64,000 nt of DNA, taken from NCBI RefSeq assembly GCF_014926585.1, contig NZ_CP045422.1:806001-870000 (forward strand), written 5' to 3'. Under the pieces are notes generated by a model that did no database searches, was not told where the DNA came from, and saw only the letters and a program-made list of their open reading frames with translations. Positions 18,514-27,538 of this stretch are shown here, in pieces (position 1 is the stretch's first letter; each line of letters opens with the position of its first letter). Origin of the DNA: Devosia beringensis. Lineage in GTDB: Bacteria > Pseudomonadota > Alphaproteobacteria > Rhizobiales > Devosiaceae. The position numbers and the translations under genes were made by a program.

Positions 18514-19236
18514 ATGTCAACAACCAGCGGCATCGGCGCCCAGTCAGCCTCCCAGCTGATGCGCACTGCCTTCAAGCCACCAAGCTTTGCCAGCCTGGAC
18601 AGCAATAGCGACAACAGCCTGACGCTGGACGAGATCAAGCTCAACGCGCCCAAGGATGCGTCGAGCGCCCAAGCCAACAAAAGGGCAGAAGCCCTGTTTT
18701 CCGCCATGGATGGCGATGGTGGCGGCAGCGTCACCAGCAGCGAAAAAGATATCTTCGACACGAAGATGGCCGAGCAGGGCCAGTCGATGGCGTTCATGAC
18801 CCAGCAGCTGGCCGGGCCAAGCAATGCCGACATCTTCGCGGCGACCGACAGCGATGGCGACGGCGCCGTGACCCTGGCCGAACTGGGGGACGACGAGGGC
18901 GCCGGCGCGATCAGTGACGAGAACCTGCAGAAGCTGTTCGACATGATCGACGGCAATGGCGACGGCTCGATCACCGAAACGGAAAGCTCGAGCTTCCTGG
19001 ATGCGGTCAAGACCGCCCTGCAGGACAGCGCCAGCAGCACCGGCAGCCAGCAGGCTTCCGGCCCACCGCCAGGCGGTCCGCCGCCCGGAGGACCGCCCCC
19101 GGCCTCGGACGACGCGGAAGAAGACGATACGACCACCAGCGCCAGCCTGCTGGCGACCGCGCAGATTGCCTACAAGGCCAGCCAGCAGCAGACGCTGCTC
19201 GAGCAGCTGGCCGCCGTCTTCAGCGCGGCGGCATAA
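18514..19236 (+). CDS. EF-hand calcium-binding protein
   Basis: 240 residues from the ATG preceded by CCAAGGAG; an in-frame GTG upstream is less likely. Four EF-hand-type loops are visible: DSNSDNSLTLDE, DGDGGGSVTSSE, DSDGDGAVTLAE and DGNGDGSITETE, spread over about residues 29-165. A Pro/Gly linker (PPPGGPPPGG) and an acidic stretch follow, then a helical C terminus. There is no clear signal peptide, but the repeated Ser/Ala-rich N terminus could be an export signal of another kind. Calcium binding is predicted from the loops; the cellular role is unknown. The upstream CtrA box suggests cell-cycle-linked expression. Confidence 0.85.
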   Translation: MSTTSGIGAQSASQLMRTAFKPPSFASLDSNSDNSLTLDEIKLNAPKDASSAQANKRAEALFSAMDGDGGGSVTSSEKDIFDTKMAEQGQSMAFMTQQLAGPSNADIFAATDSDGDGAVTLAELGDDEGAGAISDENLQKLFDMIDGNGDGSITETESSSFLDAVKTALQDSASSTGSQQASGPPPGGPPPGGPPPASDDAEEDDTTTSASLLATAQIAYKASQQQTLLEQLAAVFSAAA

Positions 19237-19344
19237 GCCTGGCGGGGGCGCATGCGCCCCTGCCCCATTGCGGACGCTGTCTGGTGCAATCGGTGTCGCG
19301 GACCGCGCCCGCGGCCAGAATGGCCAATTCAAAGGACTAGAGGA

Positions 19345-19581
19345 ATGCGACCACCAAGACGAACCGGCAGCGCGATGGACCAGGCGGAAGCCGCCTTCAA
19401 GGCTGCCACCAGCAAGCCGGTCGCTGCCGCGCCCAAACCCAAGGCCATTCCGGAAGGCAAGGACATGGTTACGCTGCGGCTGGACCGGGCGGTGCTCGAG
19501 CACTTCCAGGAGGACGGCCCGGGCTGGCAGGAGCGCATCAATGCCGCTTTGCGCGCGTCAGCCGGGCTCGATGCCGAATAG
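19345..19581 (+). CDS. BrnA-like antitoxin family protein without a visible toxin
   Basis: 78 residues from the ATG preceded by AGAGGA. The C-terminal half (MVTLRLDRAVLEHF, GWQERINAALR) is the ribbon-helix-helix-like segment of BrnA/DUF4415 antitoxins. The N-terminal half is Ala/Lys/Pro-rich and disordered. BrnT toxins normally lie immediately upstream, but here the upstream gene is the EF-hand protein and the downstream one a permease on the other strand. It may act as a stand-alone DNA-binding regulator (inference). Confidence 0.65.
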   Translation: MRPPRRTGSAMDQAEAAFKAATSKPVAAAPKPKAIPEGKDMVTLRLDRAVLEHFQEDGPGWQERINAALRASAGLDAE

Positions 19582-19590
19582 GTCCTGGCT

Positions 19591-20340
19591 TTAACGGAAG
19601 ATCAGCAGCCGCAGGGCCAGCGCGATCGAGATCACGACAACCAGCGGCCGGATCAATCTGGCGCCGAAGCGAATGCCGGTGCGGGCGCCGATATAGCCGC
19701 CCAGCAGCTGGCCCACGGCCATGGCCATGGCTGCCGGCCAGACCACGTCGCCGGACGGTATGAAGATGGCCAAAGCGGCCAGGTTCGACACCAGATTGAG
19801 GACCTTGGTATTGCCCGAGGCGCGGGTCAGGCCCAAGCCGAACAGCAGAACAAAGCCGATGGTGAAAAAGGAGCCGGTGCCCGGACCAAAGATGCCGTCG
19901 TAAAAACCGATGGCAAAGCCCAGCAGCGGCACGAAGCGCGCGAAGGGCAGCCGGGCCACCTTGTCGACATCGGACAGGTTGGGCGCAAACAGGAAGTAGA
20001 GTGCAATGCCGATCAGCGCGATCGGCACGGCGATGTTGAGCAGGCTGGTATCGAGCTGCTTGACGACCAGCGCACCGGCAAAGCTACCGGCAAAGGTCAG
20101 CAGGATGGCCGGCAGCAGGGCCTGCAGCGAGACATAGCCGCGCCGCCAGAAAGTGACCGCCGCCATGGCCGTGCCGATGGAGCCCTGCAGCTTGTTGGTG
20201 GCCAGGGCTGCCACGGGCGGCAGACCCGCCGCCAGCAGAGCGGGCAAGGCAATCATGCCGCCGCCACCGGCGATGGCGTCAACAAAGCCGGCCAGCAGGC
20301 CGACAGCGGCCAGAGCCAGCAAAACCAGAGGTTCAAGCAT
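19591..20340 (-). CDS. TSUP family (TauE/SafE) membrane permease
   Basis: 249 residues, about eight hydrophobic segments, with the family hallmarks AGFVDAIAGGGGMIALPALL near the N terminus (quoted as VDAIAGGGGMIALP) and GFYDGIFGPGTGSF in the second half. Members export or import sulfite, sulfoacetate or related anions. It follows the glycosyltransferase gene by six bases on the same strand, so they are probably co-transcribed, although no shared pathway is obvious. Confidence 0.88.
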   Translation of the reverse strand: MLEPLVLLALAAVGLLAGFVDAIAGGGGMIALPALLAAGLPPVAALATNKLQGSIGTAMAAVTFWRRGYVSLQALLPAILLTFAGSFAGALVVKQLDTSLLNIAVPIALIGIALYFLFAPNLSDVDKVARLPFARFVPLLGFAIGFYDGIFGPGTGSFFTIGFVLLFGLGLTRASGNTKVLNLVSNLAALAIFIPSGDVVWPAAMAMAVGQLLGGYIGARTGIRFGARLIRPLVVVISIALALRLLIFR

Positions 20341-20346
20341 AGAGGG

Positions 20347-21570
20347 TCAGGTCCGATCCTGTTGGCGGCGGCGCTGCATGGGGTCATCGGGCGCGGGCAT
20401 GTCGGCAATGCGCCGCTCGTAGATGGGGATATTGATCATGGAGGACATGAAGCCGCTCATCATCAGCTGGAAGCCGGAGACCAAAGCGGTGAGGGCGACA
20501 ATCACCGGCCGCATGGTGATGCTGGGATTGAGGTCGCCGAAATCGCGCGCGGCCCATTCGCCAACGCCCCAGAACAGCGCCGTCAAGCCGCTGAGCATGA
20601 GTAGCACGGCCACCAGCAGGATGCGCTCGAGGGTCAGGGCCTCGAGCAGGCGATCGTAGCTGCCCGAGCGGGGGATGAAGCCGTAGCGGGAGGCGAACCG
20701 GCGGCCGATGATGGCAAAGGAAATCGACTGCAGGCCGACGATGATGCAGAGCGCGGCAATCAGGAAGGTGTGCACGTCAAAGCTGACGCCGCCAATGCGG
20801 GCGGGGCCGGGCAGCAGAATGCCGCCGACGATCAGCCCCAGCCAGAGCAGGACAAATCCGGGATAGAGAAACAGCCAGCGCGGCGAGAACAGCAGCAGGA
20901 AGCGCAGATGGCGCCAGCCATCGCGGAAGGAGCGCAGATGGGGCGGGCGCGAGCGACCGTCCTTGGCCAGGGTCGTGGGCACTTCGCGCACGTCGAGCTG
21001 GGCCAGGGTGGCCTTGACCACCATTTCGGAGGCGAATTCCATGCCGATGGTGCGCAGATTGAGGCTGACAATGGCCTCGCGCGAAAAGCCGCGCAGGCCG
21101 CAGTGGAAATCGCTGATCGGGGTATGGAAGAAGCGCCGGCCCAGGGTGCTGAGCACCGGATTGCCGATATAGCGATGATGCCAGGGCATGGCGCCGGGCG
21201 CGATGCCGCCGGCAAAGCGGTTGCCCATGACCAGATCGGCGCCGGCGCGCAGCTGGGTCATGAAGGCGTCGAGGTGGGAGAAGTCGTAGCTGTCGTCGGC
21301 ATCGCCCATGATGATGTAGCGCCCGCGAGCCGCGGCGATGCCCCCGGCCAGGGCGGCGCCATAGCCGCGCTGCGCAATGGGCACAACACGAGCGCCGGCC
21401 GCCTCGGCAATGGCAAGGGAACCGTCAGTCGAGCCGTTGTCGGCGATGAGAATTTCGCCTTCAATGCCGCTGATGGCGAGGAAGCTGCGGGCCTTGGCAA
21501 TGCAGATGGCCAGGGTCTCGGCTTCGTCAAGGCACGGCATCAGGATGGTCAGTTCAACTTGCTCAGCCAC
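20347..21570 (-). CDS. Family 2 glycosyltransferase with C-terminal membrane domain
   Basis: 407 residues. The GT-A domain spans about 1-230: ILMPCLDEAETL, the nucleotide-binding ADNGSTDGS, the metal motif MGDADDSYDF, and FHCGLRGFSREA at the acceptor side. About four membrane segments make up the C-terminal half. This is the layout of dolichyl/undecaprenyl-phosphate sugar transferases, which load a sugar onto a lipid carrier at the inner membrane. The donor sugar is not defined. The GTG start is preceded by a GGGGGG tract. Confidence 0.85.
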   Translation of the reverse strand: MAEQVELTILMPCLDEAETLAICIAKARSFLAISGIEGEILIADNGSTDGSLAIAEAAGARVVPIAQRGYGAALAGGIAAARGRYIIMGDADDSYDFSHLDAFMTQLRAGADLVMGNRFAGGIAPGAMPWHHRYIGNPVLSTLGRRFFHTPISDFHCGLRGFSREAIVSLNLRTIGMEFASEMVVKATLAQLDVREVPTTLAKDGRSRPPHLRSFRDGWRHLRFLLLFSPRWLFLYPGFVLLWLGLIVGGILLPGPARIGGVSFDVHTFLIAALCIIVGLQSISFAIIGRRFASRYGFIPRSGSYDRLLEALTLERILLVAVLLMLSGLTALFWGVGEWAARDFGDLNPSITMRPVIVALTALVSGFQLMMSGFMSSMINIPIYERRIADMPAPDDPMQRRRQQDRT

Positions 21571-21642
21571 GGCGCCCCCCAGGCCATTTTGGTCCCTTGT
21601 GCCGCGAATCGTACGCCTGTTGCAATGGCGTCCCCGCCGACT

Positions 21643-22350
21643 TCAGAGGCCGGACGTTACGCCGATGCGGGCGAGCAGATGGTCGAGCGTGGCACGGCGC
21701 TCGGGCGACCAGTCGGCGGTGCGCGAGACGACGAGACAGGCCTGGCTGTGCAGCATGATGCCATCCTCGAGCACGCGCAGGCCATTGGCGGCCAGGGTGG
21801 AGCCTGTGGTGGTGATGTCGACGACAATATCGGCCACGCCCGAGGCCGGTGCCGCCTCGGTGGCGCCCAGGCTTTCCACCGTGCGGTATTCGGCGATGCC
21901 GGCTTTGGCGAAATGCTGGCGGGTGATGGTGATATATTTGGTGGCGATGCGCAGCCAGCGGCCGTGGCGAGCACGGAAGTCGGAAGCGACATCGGCCAGA
22001 TCGTGCATATGGGTGACGTCGATCCAGGCCTCGGGCACGGCGACGACGCAATCGGCCCTGCCGAAATCGAGCTTGCTGGCGATGGAGACGCTGGCCGGGC
22101 CGGCCTCGCTGGTCTCGTGGACGAGATCGAGCCCGGTGACGCCGATATCGATGCTGCCGCGGATCAGTTCGCGGGCAATTTCGGAGGCGGGAAAGAAGCG
22201 CACGGTGATGTCGGGCTGGCCGTCGATGGCGCCGAGATAGGAGCGCGCGCCGCCCGGGCGGGTGATCGTCATGCCCTTTTGGGCGAACCAGTCGCGGGTG
22301 AGTTCTTCAAGGCGCCCCTTGGAGGGAACGGCCAGGGTAATGCCAGTCAT
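21643..22350 (-). CDS. hisG: ATP phosphoribosyltransferase catalytic subunit (short HisG)
   Basis: First step of histidine synthesis: ATP + PRPP to phosphoribosyl-ATP. At 235 residues it is the short form that lacks the C-terminal regulatory ACT-like domain and therefore needs HisZ. Motifs include LAVPSKGRLEELT at the start, DIGVTGLDLVHE, and VVDITTTGSTLAANGL in the PRPP-binding part. The start overlaps the stop of hisZ by four bases (ATGA), so they are translationally coupled. Confidence 0.95.
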   Translation of the reverse strand: MTGITLAVPSKGRLEELTRDWFAQKGMTITRPGGARSYLGAIDGQPDITVRFFPASEIARELIRGSIDIGVTGLDLVHETSEAGPASVSIASKLDFGRADCVVAVPEAWIDVTHMHDLADVASDFRARHGRWLRIATKYITITRQHFAKAGIAEYRTVESLGATEAAPASGVADIVVDITTTGSTLAANGLRVLEDGIMLHSQACLVVSRTADWSPERRATLDHLLARIGVTSGL

Positions 22351-23411
22351 GGGGTGACCTCAGCTTCAAGGCGATCGACCCAGACCGAGCAGCCGGAGGC
22401 CGCGATGGGAGCCCTGGCGCCGAGGCGTTCGAGCAGGCGATCATATTGACCGCCCGAGGCAAGGACCTCGCCACCCGGGCCAGTCAGTTCAAAGACAATG
22501 CCGGTATAGTAATCGAGCCGGGGCGAAAAGCTGGCGTCAAAGCTGACCTTGGCTTCGCCCAGGCCATTGAGATGACGGCGGATGGCGCGGATGGGCGCCC
22601 CCAGCATCAGCCTGTGGCTTTGCGCCAGGGCCTCGACCTGGGTCAGGGCCTGCAGCACGGGACCGGAAATGGCGAGATAGTCGCGCAGCAGCTTGAGCGT
22701 GGTCGGCGGGACATGGGCAGCGTCGAGCGCCTGCTGTTCTAGATAGCGGTCGGCGATCTCGTCGGGGGTGCGGCCTTCGGAAAGGCTGAGACCGGCCGCG
22801 ACCATCTGGGCCGTGACATCCTCGATCAGGTCGTCGCGGCTCGGCTGGGCCTCGCGCGCCAGATCGGGGGCGGCTTCGAGGCGGGTCAGCAGGCGGTCGA
22901 GCGCCTCGGTATGGCCGAAGCGGTTGCGGATGCGGGGGCGCCAGGCATCGGGCATGTCGGCCTGGGCCAGCAGACCCTCGAAGAGGCCAACGCCACCGAG
23001 GCGGATCTGAGGCGCGACGCCGAAGATGGAGGCGGCGGCGCGGGCAAAGGTCAGCACCTGATCGAGCGCGATATCGCCATCGGGCTGGGCCAAGAGCTCA
23101 ATGCCGGCCTGATCGAATTCGGCGGCGCCGGTATCGCGCTGGCGGAAAATGGGCCCGAGATAGGAAAAGGCGGCCGGTTTGCCGACGCCATCGGCGATAT
23201 AGGCCTGGACGATGGGCAGGGTGAAATCGGGGCGCAGGCAGTGTTCAGCACCCGTGGCGTCGGTGGTCAGCAGCAGGCGGCGGCCGAACTCCTCGCCGGC
23301 CAGATCGAAATAGGGATCGGCCGAGAGCAGTAAAGGCGGTGTGGAGCGCGTGGCGCCCTGGGCTTCGACCAGGGTTTCGAGATTGGCGCGGCGCAGCCCG
23401 GCTCCGGTCAT
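22347..23411 (-). CDS. hisZ: ATP phosphoribosyltransferase regulatory subunit HisZ
   Basis: 354 residues, a HisRS paralogue without aminoacylation ability that forms the octameric enzyme with HisG and carries the histidine feedback site. HisRS-like core motifs remain: [36 protein letters not shown] (quoted in part: [14 protein letters not shown]), YYTGIVFEL and [14 protein letters not shown]. The anticodon-binding domain is absent. The start was set at the ATG overlapping the hisS stop (ATGA); the longer frame runs into hisS. Confidence 0.93.
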   Translation of the reverse strand: MTGAGLRRANLETLVEAQGATRSTPPLLLSADPYFDLAGEEFGRRLLLTTDATGAEHCLRPDFTLPIVQAYIADGVGKPAAFSYLGPIFRQRDTGAAEFDQAGIELLAQPDGDIALDQVLTFARAAASIFGVAPQIRLGGVGLFEGLLAQADMPDAWRPRIRNRFGHTEALDRLLTRLEAAPDLAREAQPSRDDLIEDVTAQMVAAGLSLSEGRTPDEIADRYLEQQALDAAHVPPTTLKLLRDYLAISGPVLQALTQVEALAQSHRLMLGAPIRAIRRHLNGLGEAKVSFDASFSPRLDYYTGIVFELTGPGGEVLASGGQYDRLLERLGARAPIAASGCSVWVDRLEAEVTP

Positions 23412-24904
23412 GGCTGGCTCAGCAGGGTCTGGATGGCGGTGACCAGGTCTTCGCGCTTGATCTCGAACTGGCCGGGGCGTGCGGCCTTCCATTCGGCATT
23501 GTCGGTGATGGCGGCGGCAGCCTGCTTGCCGGCGACCAGATCCTTGACCTGCAGGATGCCCTGCTCACGCTCCTGGCTGCCCTCGATGATGACAGCGGGG
23601 GCATTGCGCTTATCGGCATAGGCGACCTGCTTGCCGAAATTCTTGGTATTGCCCAGGAACATTTCGGCGCGGATACCGGCGCGGCGCAACTCGGCAACCA
23701 TGGCCTGGTAGGCAGGGGTCTGGTCCTTGTCCATGACGAGGACGACGACCGGGCCCACCGGCTCGGCGGCGTTGAGATTGCCGGTGAGCTTGAGGGCGCT
23801 GGCCAGACGCGAGACGCCGATGGAAAAGCCGGTGGCGGGGACGGGTTCGCGGCGGAAGCGGGAGACGAGGCCATCATAGCGGCCACCGCCACCAACCGAA
23901 CCAAAGACCACGTCCTGGCCCTTTTCGTTCTGCACCTTGAAGGTCAGCTCGATCTCAAAGACCGGGCCGGTATAATATTCGAGGCCGCGCACGACCGAGG
24001 GATCGAGCACGACGCGATCGGCAAAGCCGCCGGCCTGGACGAGACCGAAAATGCTGGCCAGTTCCTGGACGCCTTCAAGGCCCGTGGCCGAGCCGCCGAT
24101 GAGGCCGGCCAGGGCATTGATGGTGGACACGACATGGGCATTGCTGCCGCGGGCGACGCCGGGAGCCGGTTCGCCGCTGGCGACATAGGCCAGGAGCGGC
24201 GCGATCTGGTCTTCGGTGAGACCGGCGCCCTTGGTGAAGTCGCCGCTCTCGTCCTTGCGGCCGGCGCCGAGCAGCAGGCGGACGCCTTCGGGGCCGAACT
24301 TGTCGAGCTTGTCGATGGCGCGCAAGACGGTGAGCTTTTGCCCCTCGCTGGAGACGCCGGCGGTGGCCAGCACGCCGTCGAGCACCTTGCGATTGTTGAC
24401 GCGCACGATGTACTGGCCCGACAGGCCCAGCGCATCCATGACATCGGCCATCATCATGCACATTTCGGCATCAGCCTCGGGGCTGGCGGCGCCGACGGTA
24501 TCGGCATCGAACTGCATGAACTGGCGGAAGCGGCCGGGGCCGGGCTTTTCGTTGCGGAAGACATAGCCCTGGCGATAGGAGCGATAGGGCTTGGGCAAGG
24601 TCTCGAAATTCTCGGCGAAATAGCGGGCGAGCGGCGCCGTCAGGTCGTAGCGCAGGCTCATCCACTGCTCGTCATCGTCCTGCAGGGAAAAGACGCCGGC
24701 ATTGGGCCGGTCGGTATCGGGCAGGAACTTGCCGAGGGTTTCGGTGAACTCGAGGAGCGGGGTTTCGACCGGATCAAAACCATAGCGCTCATAGACTTGC
24801 CGGATCGTGTCTATCATGGCGCCCACGGCGGCGATGTCACCGGGCGTACGGTCTTCAAAACCGCGTGGCAAACGCGGGGCGATCAGCTTGGTTTTTTCGG
24901 TCAT
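23408..24904 (-). CDS. hisS: Histidyl-tRNA synthetase, alphaproteobacterial type
   Basis: Class II synthetase charging tRNA-His, 498 residues. Motif 1, motif 2 ([19 protein letters not shown]), the histidine signature RGLEYYTG and motif 3 ([13 protein letters not shown]) are present. The motif 2 loop reads [15 protein letters not shown] rather than the RHERPQKGRYRQFHQ of E. coli HisRS, which contacts the tRNA acceptor end. This is the variant expected with the tRNA-His that lacks G-1, which is also present in this window. The start is ATG 24904; the longer frame is intergenic. It is first in the hisS-hisZ-hisG operon. Confidence 0.95.
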   Translation of the reverse strand: MTEKTKLIAPRLPRGFEDRTPGDIAAVGAMIDTIRQVYERYGFDPVETPLLEFTETLGKFLPDTDRPNAGVFSLQDDDEQWMSLRYDLTAPLARYFAENFETLPKPYRSYRQGYVFRNEKPGPGRFRQFMQFDADTVGAASPEADAEMCMMMADVMDALGLSGQYIVRVNNRKVLDGVLATAGVSSEGQKLTVLRAIDKLDKFGPEGVRLLLGAGRKDESGDFTKGAGLTEDQIAPLLAYVASGEPAPGVARGSNAHVVSTINALAGLIGGSATGLEGVQELASIFGLVQAGGFADRVVLDPSVVRGLEYYTGPVFEIELTFKVQNEKGQDVVFGSVGGGGRYDGLVSRFRREPVPATGFSIGVSRLASALKLTGNLNAAEPVGPVVVLVMDKDQTPAYQAMVAELRRAGIRAEMFLGNTKNFGKQVAYADKRNAPAVIIEGSQEREQGILQVKDLVAGKQAAAAITDNAEWKAARPGQFEIKREDLVTAIQTLLSQP

Positions 24905-25361
24905 TTTGGCAGTCCTGCTCGGTCGCCGTGTTGTTAGACGATCAAAGGGGTGGAGACAACAGGCGCGCGGAAACGCCGCCTGCATCGCGGTTGTCACAGA
25001 GGAGCGGACCCCGAGGCGGCTTTCGCCTCTGGTAAGTTAAAATAGTGAGACGAAGACCGCCTCGGGGCTTGCCATTCGAGCGCAGCTCTCATGGCCTTCT
25101 CGCCTAAAATCGCTCCACCGGAGCGATTTTGCCTGCGGCCGGTTCGAAGTTATTGGAACTGTTCGGCGGCATGGGGATCGCTCGTCCTCGCACGGCCGTC
25201 TCGGAACCTGTGGGAGAGGCAAAACCCCCACCCGGCTCACCCCACCACTGTTCGCCTGCAGGCCGCCGTGTGGAGCGATGGCATGATTATGCGCACAGGT
25301 TTGGGGTCCGGGGATAAGCGGCAGAAGCAGCGGCCGGGGGGACCCCGACCGCCATGGCAGT
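24905..25361. other. Intergenic region with inverted repeats
   Basis: 457 bases with no convincing gene; the open frames here are short and shared with antisense of neighbours. It holds an inverted repeat CCCCGAGGCGG (25009-25019) / CCGCCTCGGGG (25057-25067) with a 37-base spacer and a strong hairpin at 25106-25130. The first ~60 bases upstream of hisS are the likely promoter region. Confidence 0.6.
25106..25130. terminator. Symmetric rho-independent terminator
   Basis: Perfect 11-base stem AAAATCGCTCC / GGAGCGATTTT with loop ACC. A-tract on one side and T-tract on the other make it usable in both directions. It probably ends the DUF1127 transcript (minus strand). Confidence 0.75.
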
Positions 25362-25622
25362 TCATTGGCGTCTCCGCCTGTCCAGACTGGGGACCGCCGA
25401 GACCGACGGGACCGAATACCAGAGCAGCGGGCCGTAATCCAACGGCAGGCCGATATCGGCCCGCAGGTGGTTGGGCAGGTTCTGCGGCAGGCGGGGCCGG
25501 TTCCACCAGGCAGCGATGGCCGTGCCCAGAACGGAGAGCAGGCCGCGCTGCTGGACAGCGTCGGCGATGGAGAATTCAAGGCGCAGCACGACGCTGCCCT
25601 CGGGAAGGGTTGCATTGGACAT
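25362..25622 (-). CDS. DUF1127 domain protein
   Basis: 86 residues, ATG start. The central segment AAWWNRPRLPQNLPNHLRADIGL matches the DUF1127 pattern (Trp-rich helix followed by LRxDIGL), here in its key part LPNHLRADIGLPLDYG. Members are small Arg-rich proteins; in Agrobacterium some influence RNA and phosphate metabolism. The N-terminal part (VVLRLEFSIADA) is not typical. The protein is shorter in Arg than most, so the call is moderate. A terminator lies downstream at 25106-25130. Confidence 0.65.
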   Translation of the reverse strand: MSNATLPEGSVVLRLEFSIADAVQQRGLLSVLGTAIAAWWNRPRLPQNLPNHLRADIGLPLDYGPLLWYSVPSVSAVPSLDRRRRQ

Positions 25623-25992
25623 TATGATTTCCGGGTGCGTTGCGACGCAGTCCGGCCTTCTGGGTTGGTGGGTGATCGTTGGCTGGCCGGGGGACGCAAG
25701 ACGACCCGGTTTCAGCGTATCAATCGGTTGGCTTGGGATTGTCCACGGTCACGACGCGAAACGAGAATGACCGAGTGGGGCTTGGGAACCGACGCCTAGC
25801 GTCGGCTGCAATGCCGCATGGCTTCACCCAGATGGAGCGATACAAACTTGACTGTCATGTAGCTGCCTCCCTCGGGTTGGCGGTTGTGGACAATGCGCTT
25901 CTAGCTCACGGATTCGTGACTCGCAAGAAGGCGTGTGGCGGGATGTCGCACTTGGCGAACAATGTTGCGCAATGGCAACAGGTTGCCGAAGG
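25623..25992. other. Intergenic region upstream of the DUF1127 gene
   Basis: 370 bases without a convincing gene. It contains a hairpin CCGACGC-cta-GCGTCGG at 25789-25805 with no T-run, and a short inverted repeat (GTTGC/GCAAC) close to the tag stop. It probably carries the DUF1127 promoter and the end of the tag transcript. A small RNA is possible but not supported. Confidence 0.5.
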
Positions 25993-26634
25993 TCAGCGCG
26001 CCGGCACGGGACGCGTGAGGGCGGTGCGTTCGGCTTCGACATCGGTCCGGCAGAAGCACTCATTGGTATGGTCGTTGACCAGGCCCATGGCCTGCATGAA
26101 GGCATAGCAGGTGGTGGGGCCGACAAATTTGAAGCCGCGTTTGCGCAGATCCTTGCTCAGCGCACGGGAGGCATCGGTCTGGGCCATGAGGCGCAGGGCG
26201 GCCCAGCTCAGGTCATCGGGTCGATGTTCGGGCCGGGTCTCGAAGCTCCAGAAATAGGCGGCGAGGGAGCCGAACTCGGCCTGCAGCTCGAGCGCGCGGG
26301 CGGCATTGTTGATGGTGGCGGCGATCTTGCCGCGGTGGCGGATGATACCGGCGTCCTGCAGCAGGCGCTCGATATCGGCTTCGTCCATGGCGGCGACGCG
26401 GGCAATGTCGAAGCCGAAGAAGGCGGCGCGGAAATTCTCGCGTTTGCGCAGGATGGTGATCCAGGACAGGCCCGACTGAAAGCCTTCGAGGCAGATCTTT
26501 TCGAACAGCCTGACATCATCGACCACGGGGCGACCCCATTCGGCGTCGTGATAATGCCGATAGAGCGCATCGTCGCCGGCCCAGGGGCAACGGGGCAAAG
26601 CGGATGCTGGCAGATCGGACATGATGTCGGTCAT
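25993..26634 (-). CDS. tag: DNA-3-methyladenine glycosylase I
   Basis: Removes 3-methyladenine from DNA as the first step of base-excision repair. 213 residues from ATG 26634; an ATG four codons later is also possible. The Tag zinc ligands are recognisable: Cys in RCPWAG, His in YHDAEWG, and the C-terminal pair in NDHTNECFC. The substrate-pocket segment LFEKICLEGFQSGLSW is typical. The open frame continues upstream through the intergenic region and includes a CPIC segment, but that part is not like Tag and lacks a good start. Confidence 0.93.
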   Translation of the reverse strand: MTDIMSDLPASALPRCPWAGDDALYRHYHDAEWGRPVVDDVRLFEKICLEGFQSGLSWITILRKRENFRAAFFGFDIARVAAMDEADIERLLQDAGIIRHRGKIAATINNAARALELQAEFGSLAAYFWSFETRPEHRPDDLSWAALRLMAQTDASRALSKDLRKRGFKFVGPTTCYAFMQAMGLVNDHTNECFCRTDVEAERTALTRPVPAR

Positions 26635-26852
26635 GGGTGACGCCCCTGGCTGGGAAGGATGGACCTTGCATAGCGCGGGAATCAGGCCTTGGGAATGGCG
26701 GTGTCGGCGCTTGCCAACAGCGCGTTTACCCGGTGCTAACCAACGGACACAGCCATGATTTAACCATGCCGGTTCACCGCAGATTGGGCAATTTACGGCA
26801 GGCTGATTGCCAAGCGCCGGCATGTTGCCGGTCATCATGCGCGGGTGGGACA

Positions 26853-27473
26853 ATGGGAAAGACAATCGCAGCAAGAGGCGCATTGGCGCTACTGCTCAGT
26901 GTGGCGGCAATGCTGCCGGCCATGGGTCAGGGCCTGCAGCCGGGATGGCGCTTCCTGCCCCCGCCGGGCATTACCATCACGCAATCGGCGCCGCGCCACG
27001 CCTTGGCCATGCAGGCCAATATGGCGGTGCATCCGATGTTCCTGCGCCAGGTCGTCTCCTACCCTACCAGCGAACGCAGCGGCACGCTGGTGGTCGATAC
27101 CGGGGCGCATTTCCTCTATTTCGTGCTCGGCGACGGGCGCGCGCTGCGCTATGGCATCGGCGTGGCCAAGACGGGCTTTGAATGGCGCGGCACGCACCAG
27201 GTGTCGCGCAAGGCGGAATGGCCGAGCTGGACCCCGCCGGCCGAAATGCTCAAGCGCCGGCCGGAGCTGCCGCGCCACATGGCGGGTGGACCGGACAATC
27301 CACTGGGCGCCCGGGCGCTCTATATCGGCGCGACGCTCTATCGCATCCATGGCACGACCGAGCCCTGGAGCATCGGGCAGAACGTGTCCTCGGGCTGCAT
27401 CCGCATGACCAATGCCGACGTCATCGACCTTTACGAACGCGTCAAACTTAATACCAAGGTGGTCGTGCTTTAA
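26853..27473 (+). CDS. L,D-transpeptidase (YkuD domain)
   Basis: 206 residues with an N-terminal signal peptide (LALLLSVAAMLPAMGQG). The catalytic signature is HGTTEPWSIGQNVSSGCIRM near residues 165-185, containing the conserved His and the catalytic Cys. These periplasmic enzymes form 3-3 peptidoglycan crosslinks or attach proteins to the wall and are numerous in Hyphomicrobiales. The start at 26853 gives a good signal peptide; the longer frame does not. A degenerate CtrA half-site (TTAACCAT) lies about 90 bases upstream. Confidence 0.93.
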   Translation: MGKTIAARGALALLLSVAAMLPAMGQGLQPGWRFLPPPGITITQSAPRHALAMQANMAVHPMFLRQVVSYPTSERSGTLVVDTGAHFLYFVLGDGRALRYGIGVAKTGFEWRGTHQVSRKAEWPSWTPPAEMLKRRPELPRHMAGGPDNPLGARALYIGATLYRIHGTTEPWSIGQNVSSGCIRMTNADVIDLYERVKLNTKVVVL

Positions 27474-27538
27474 TAAGGAATTTTGGCGACACTCGGCACG
27501 CCCCGGTATGGGGCAATCAGCCGATAGGTACCTGCGTC

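Noticed and set aside
25679..26107. Possible gene of 142 codons in the region before DUF1127
   Set aside because: Overlaps tag in antisense, lacks a good start and resembles nothing; composition is that of noncoding sequence.
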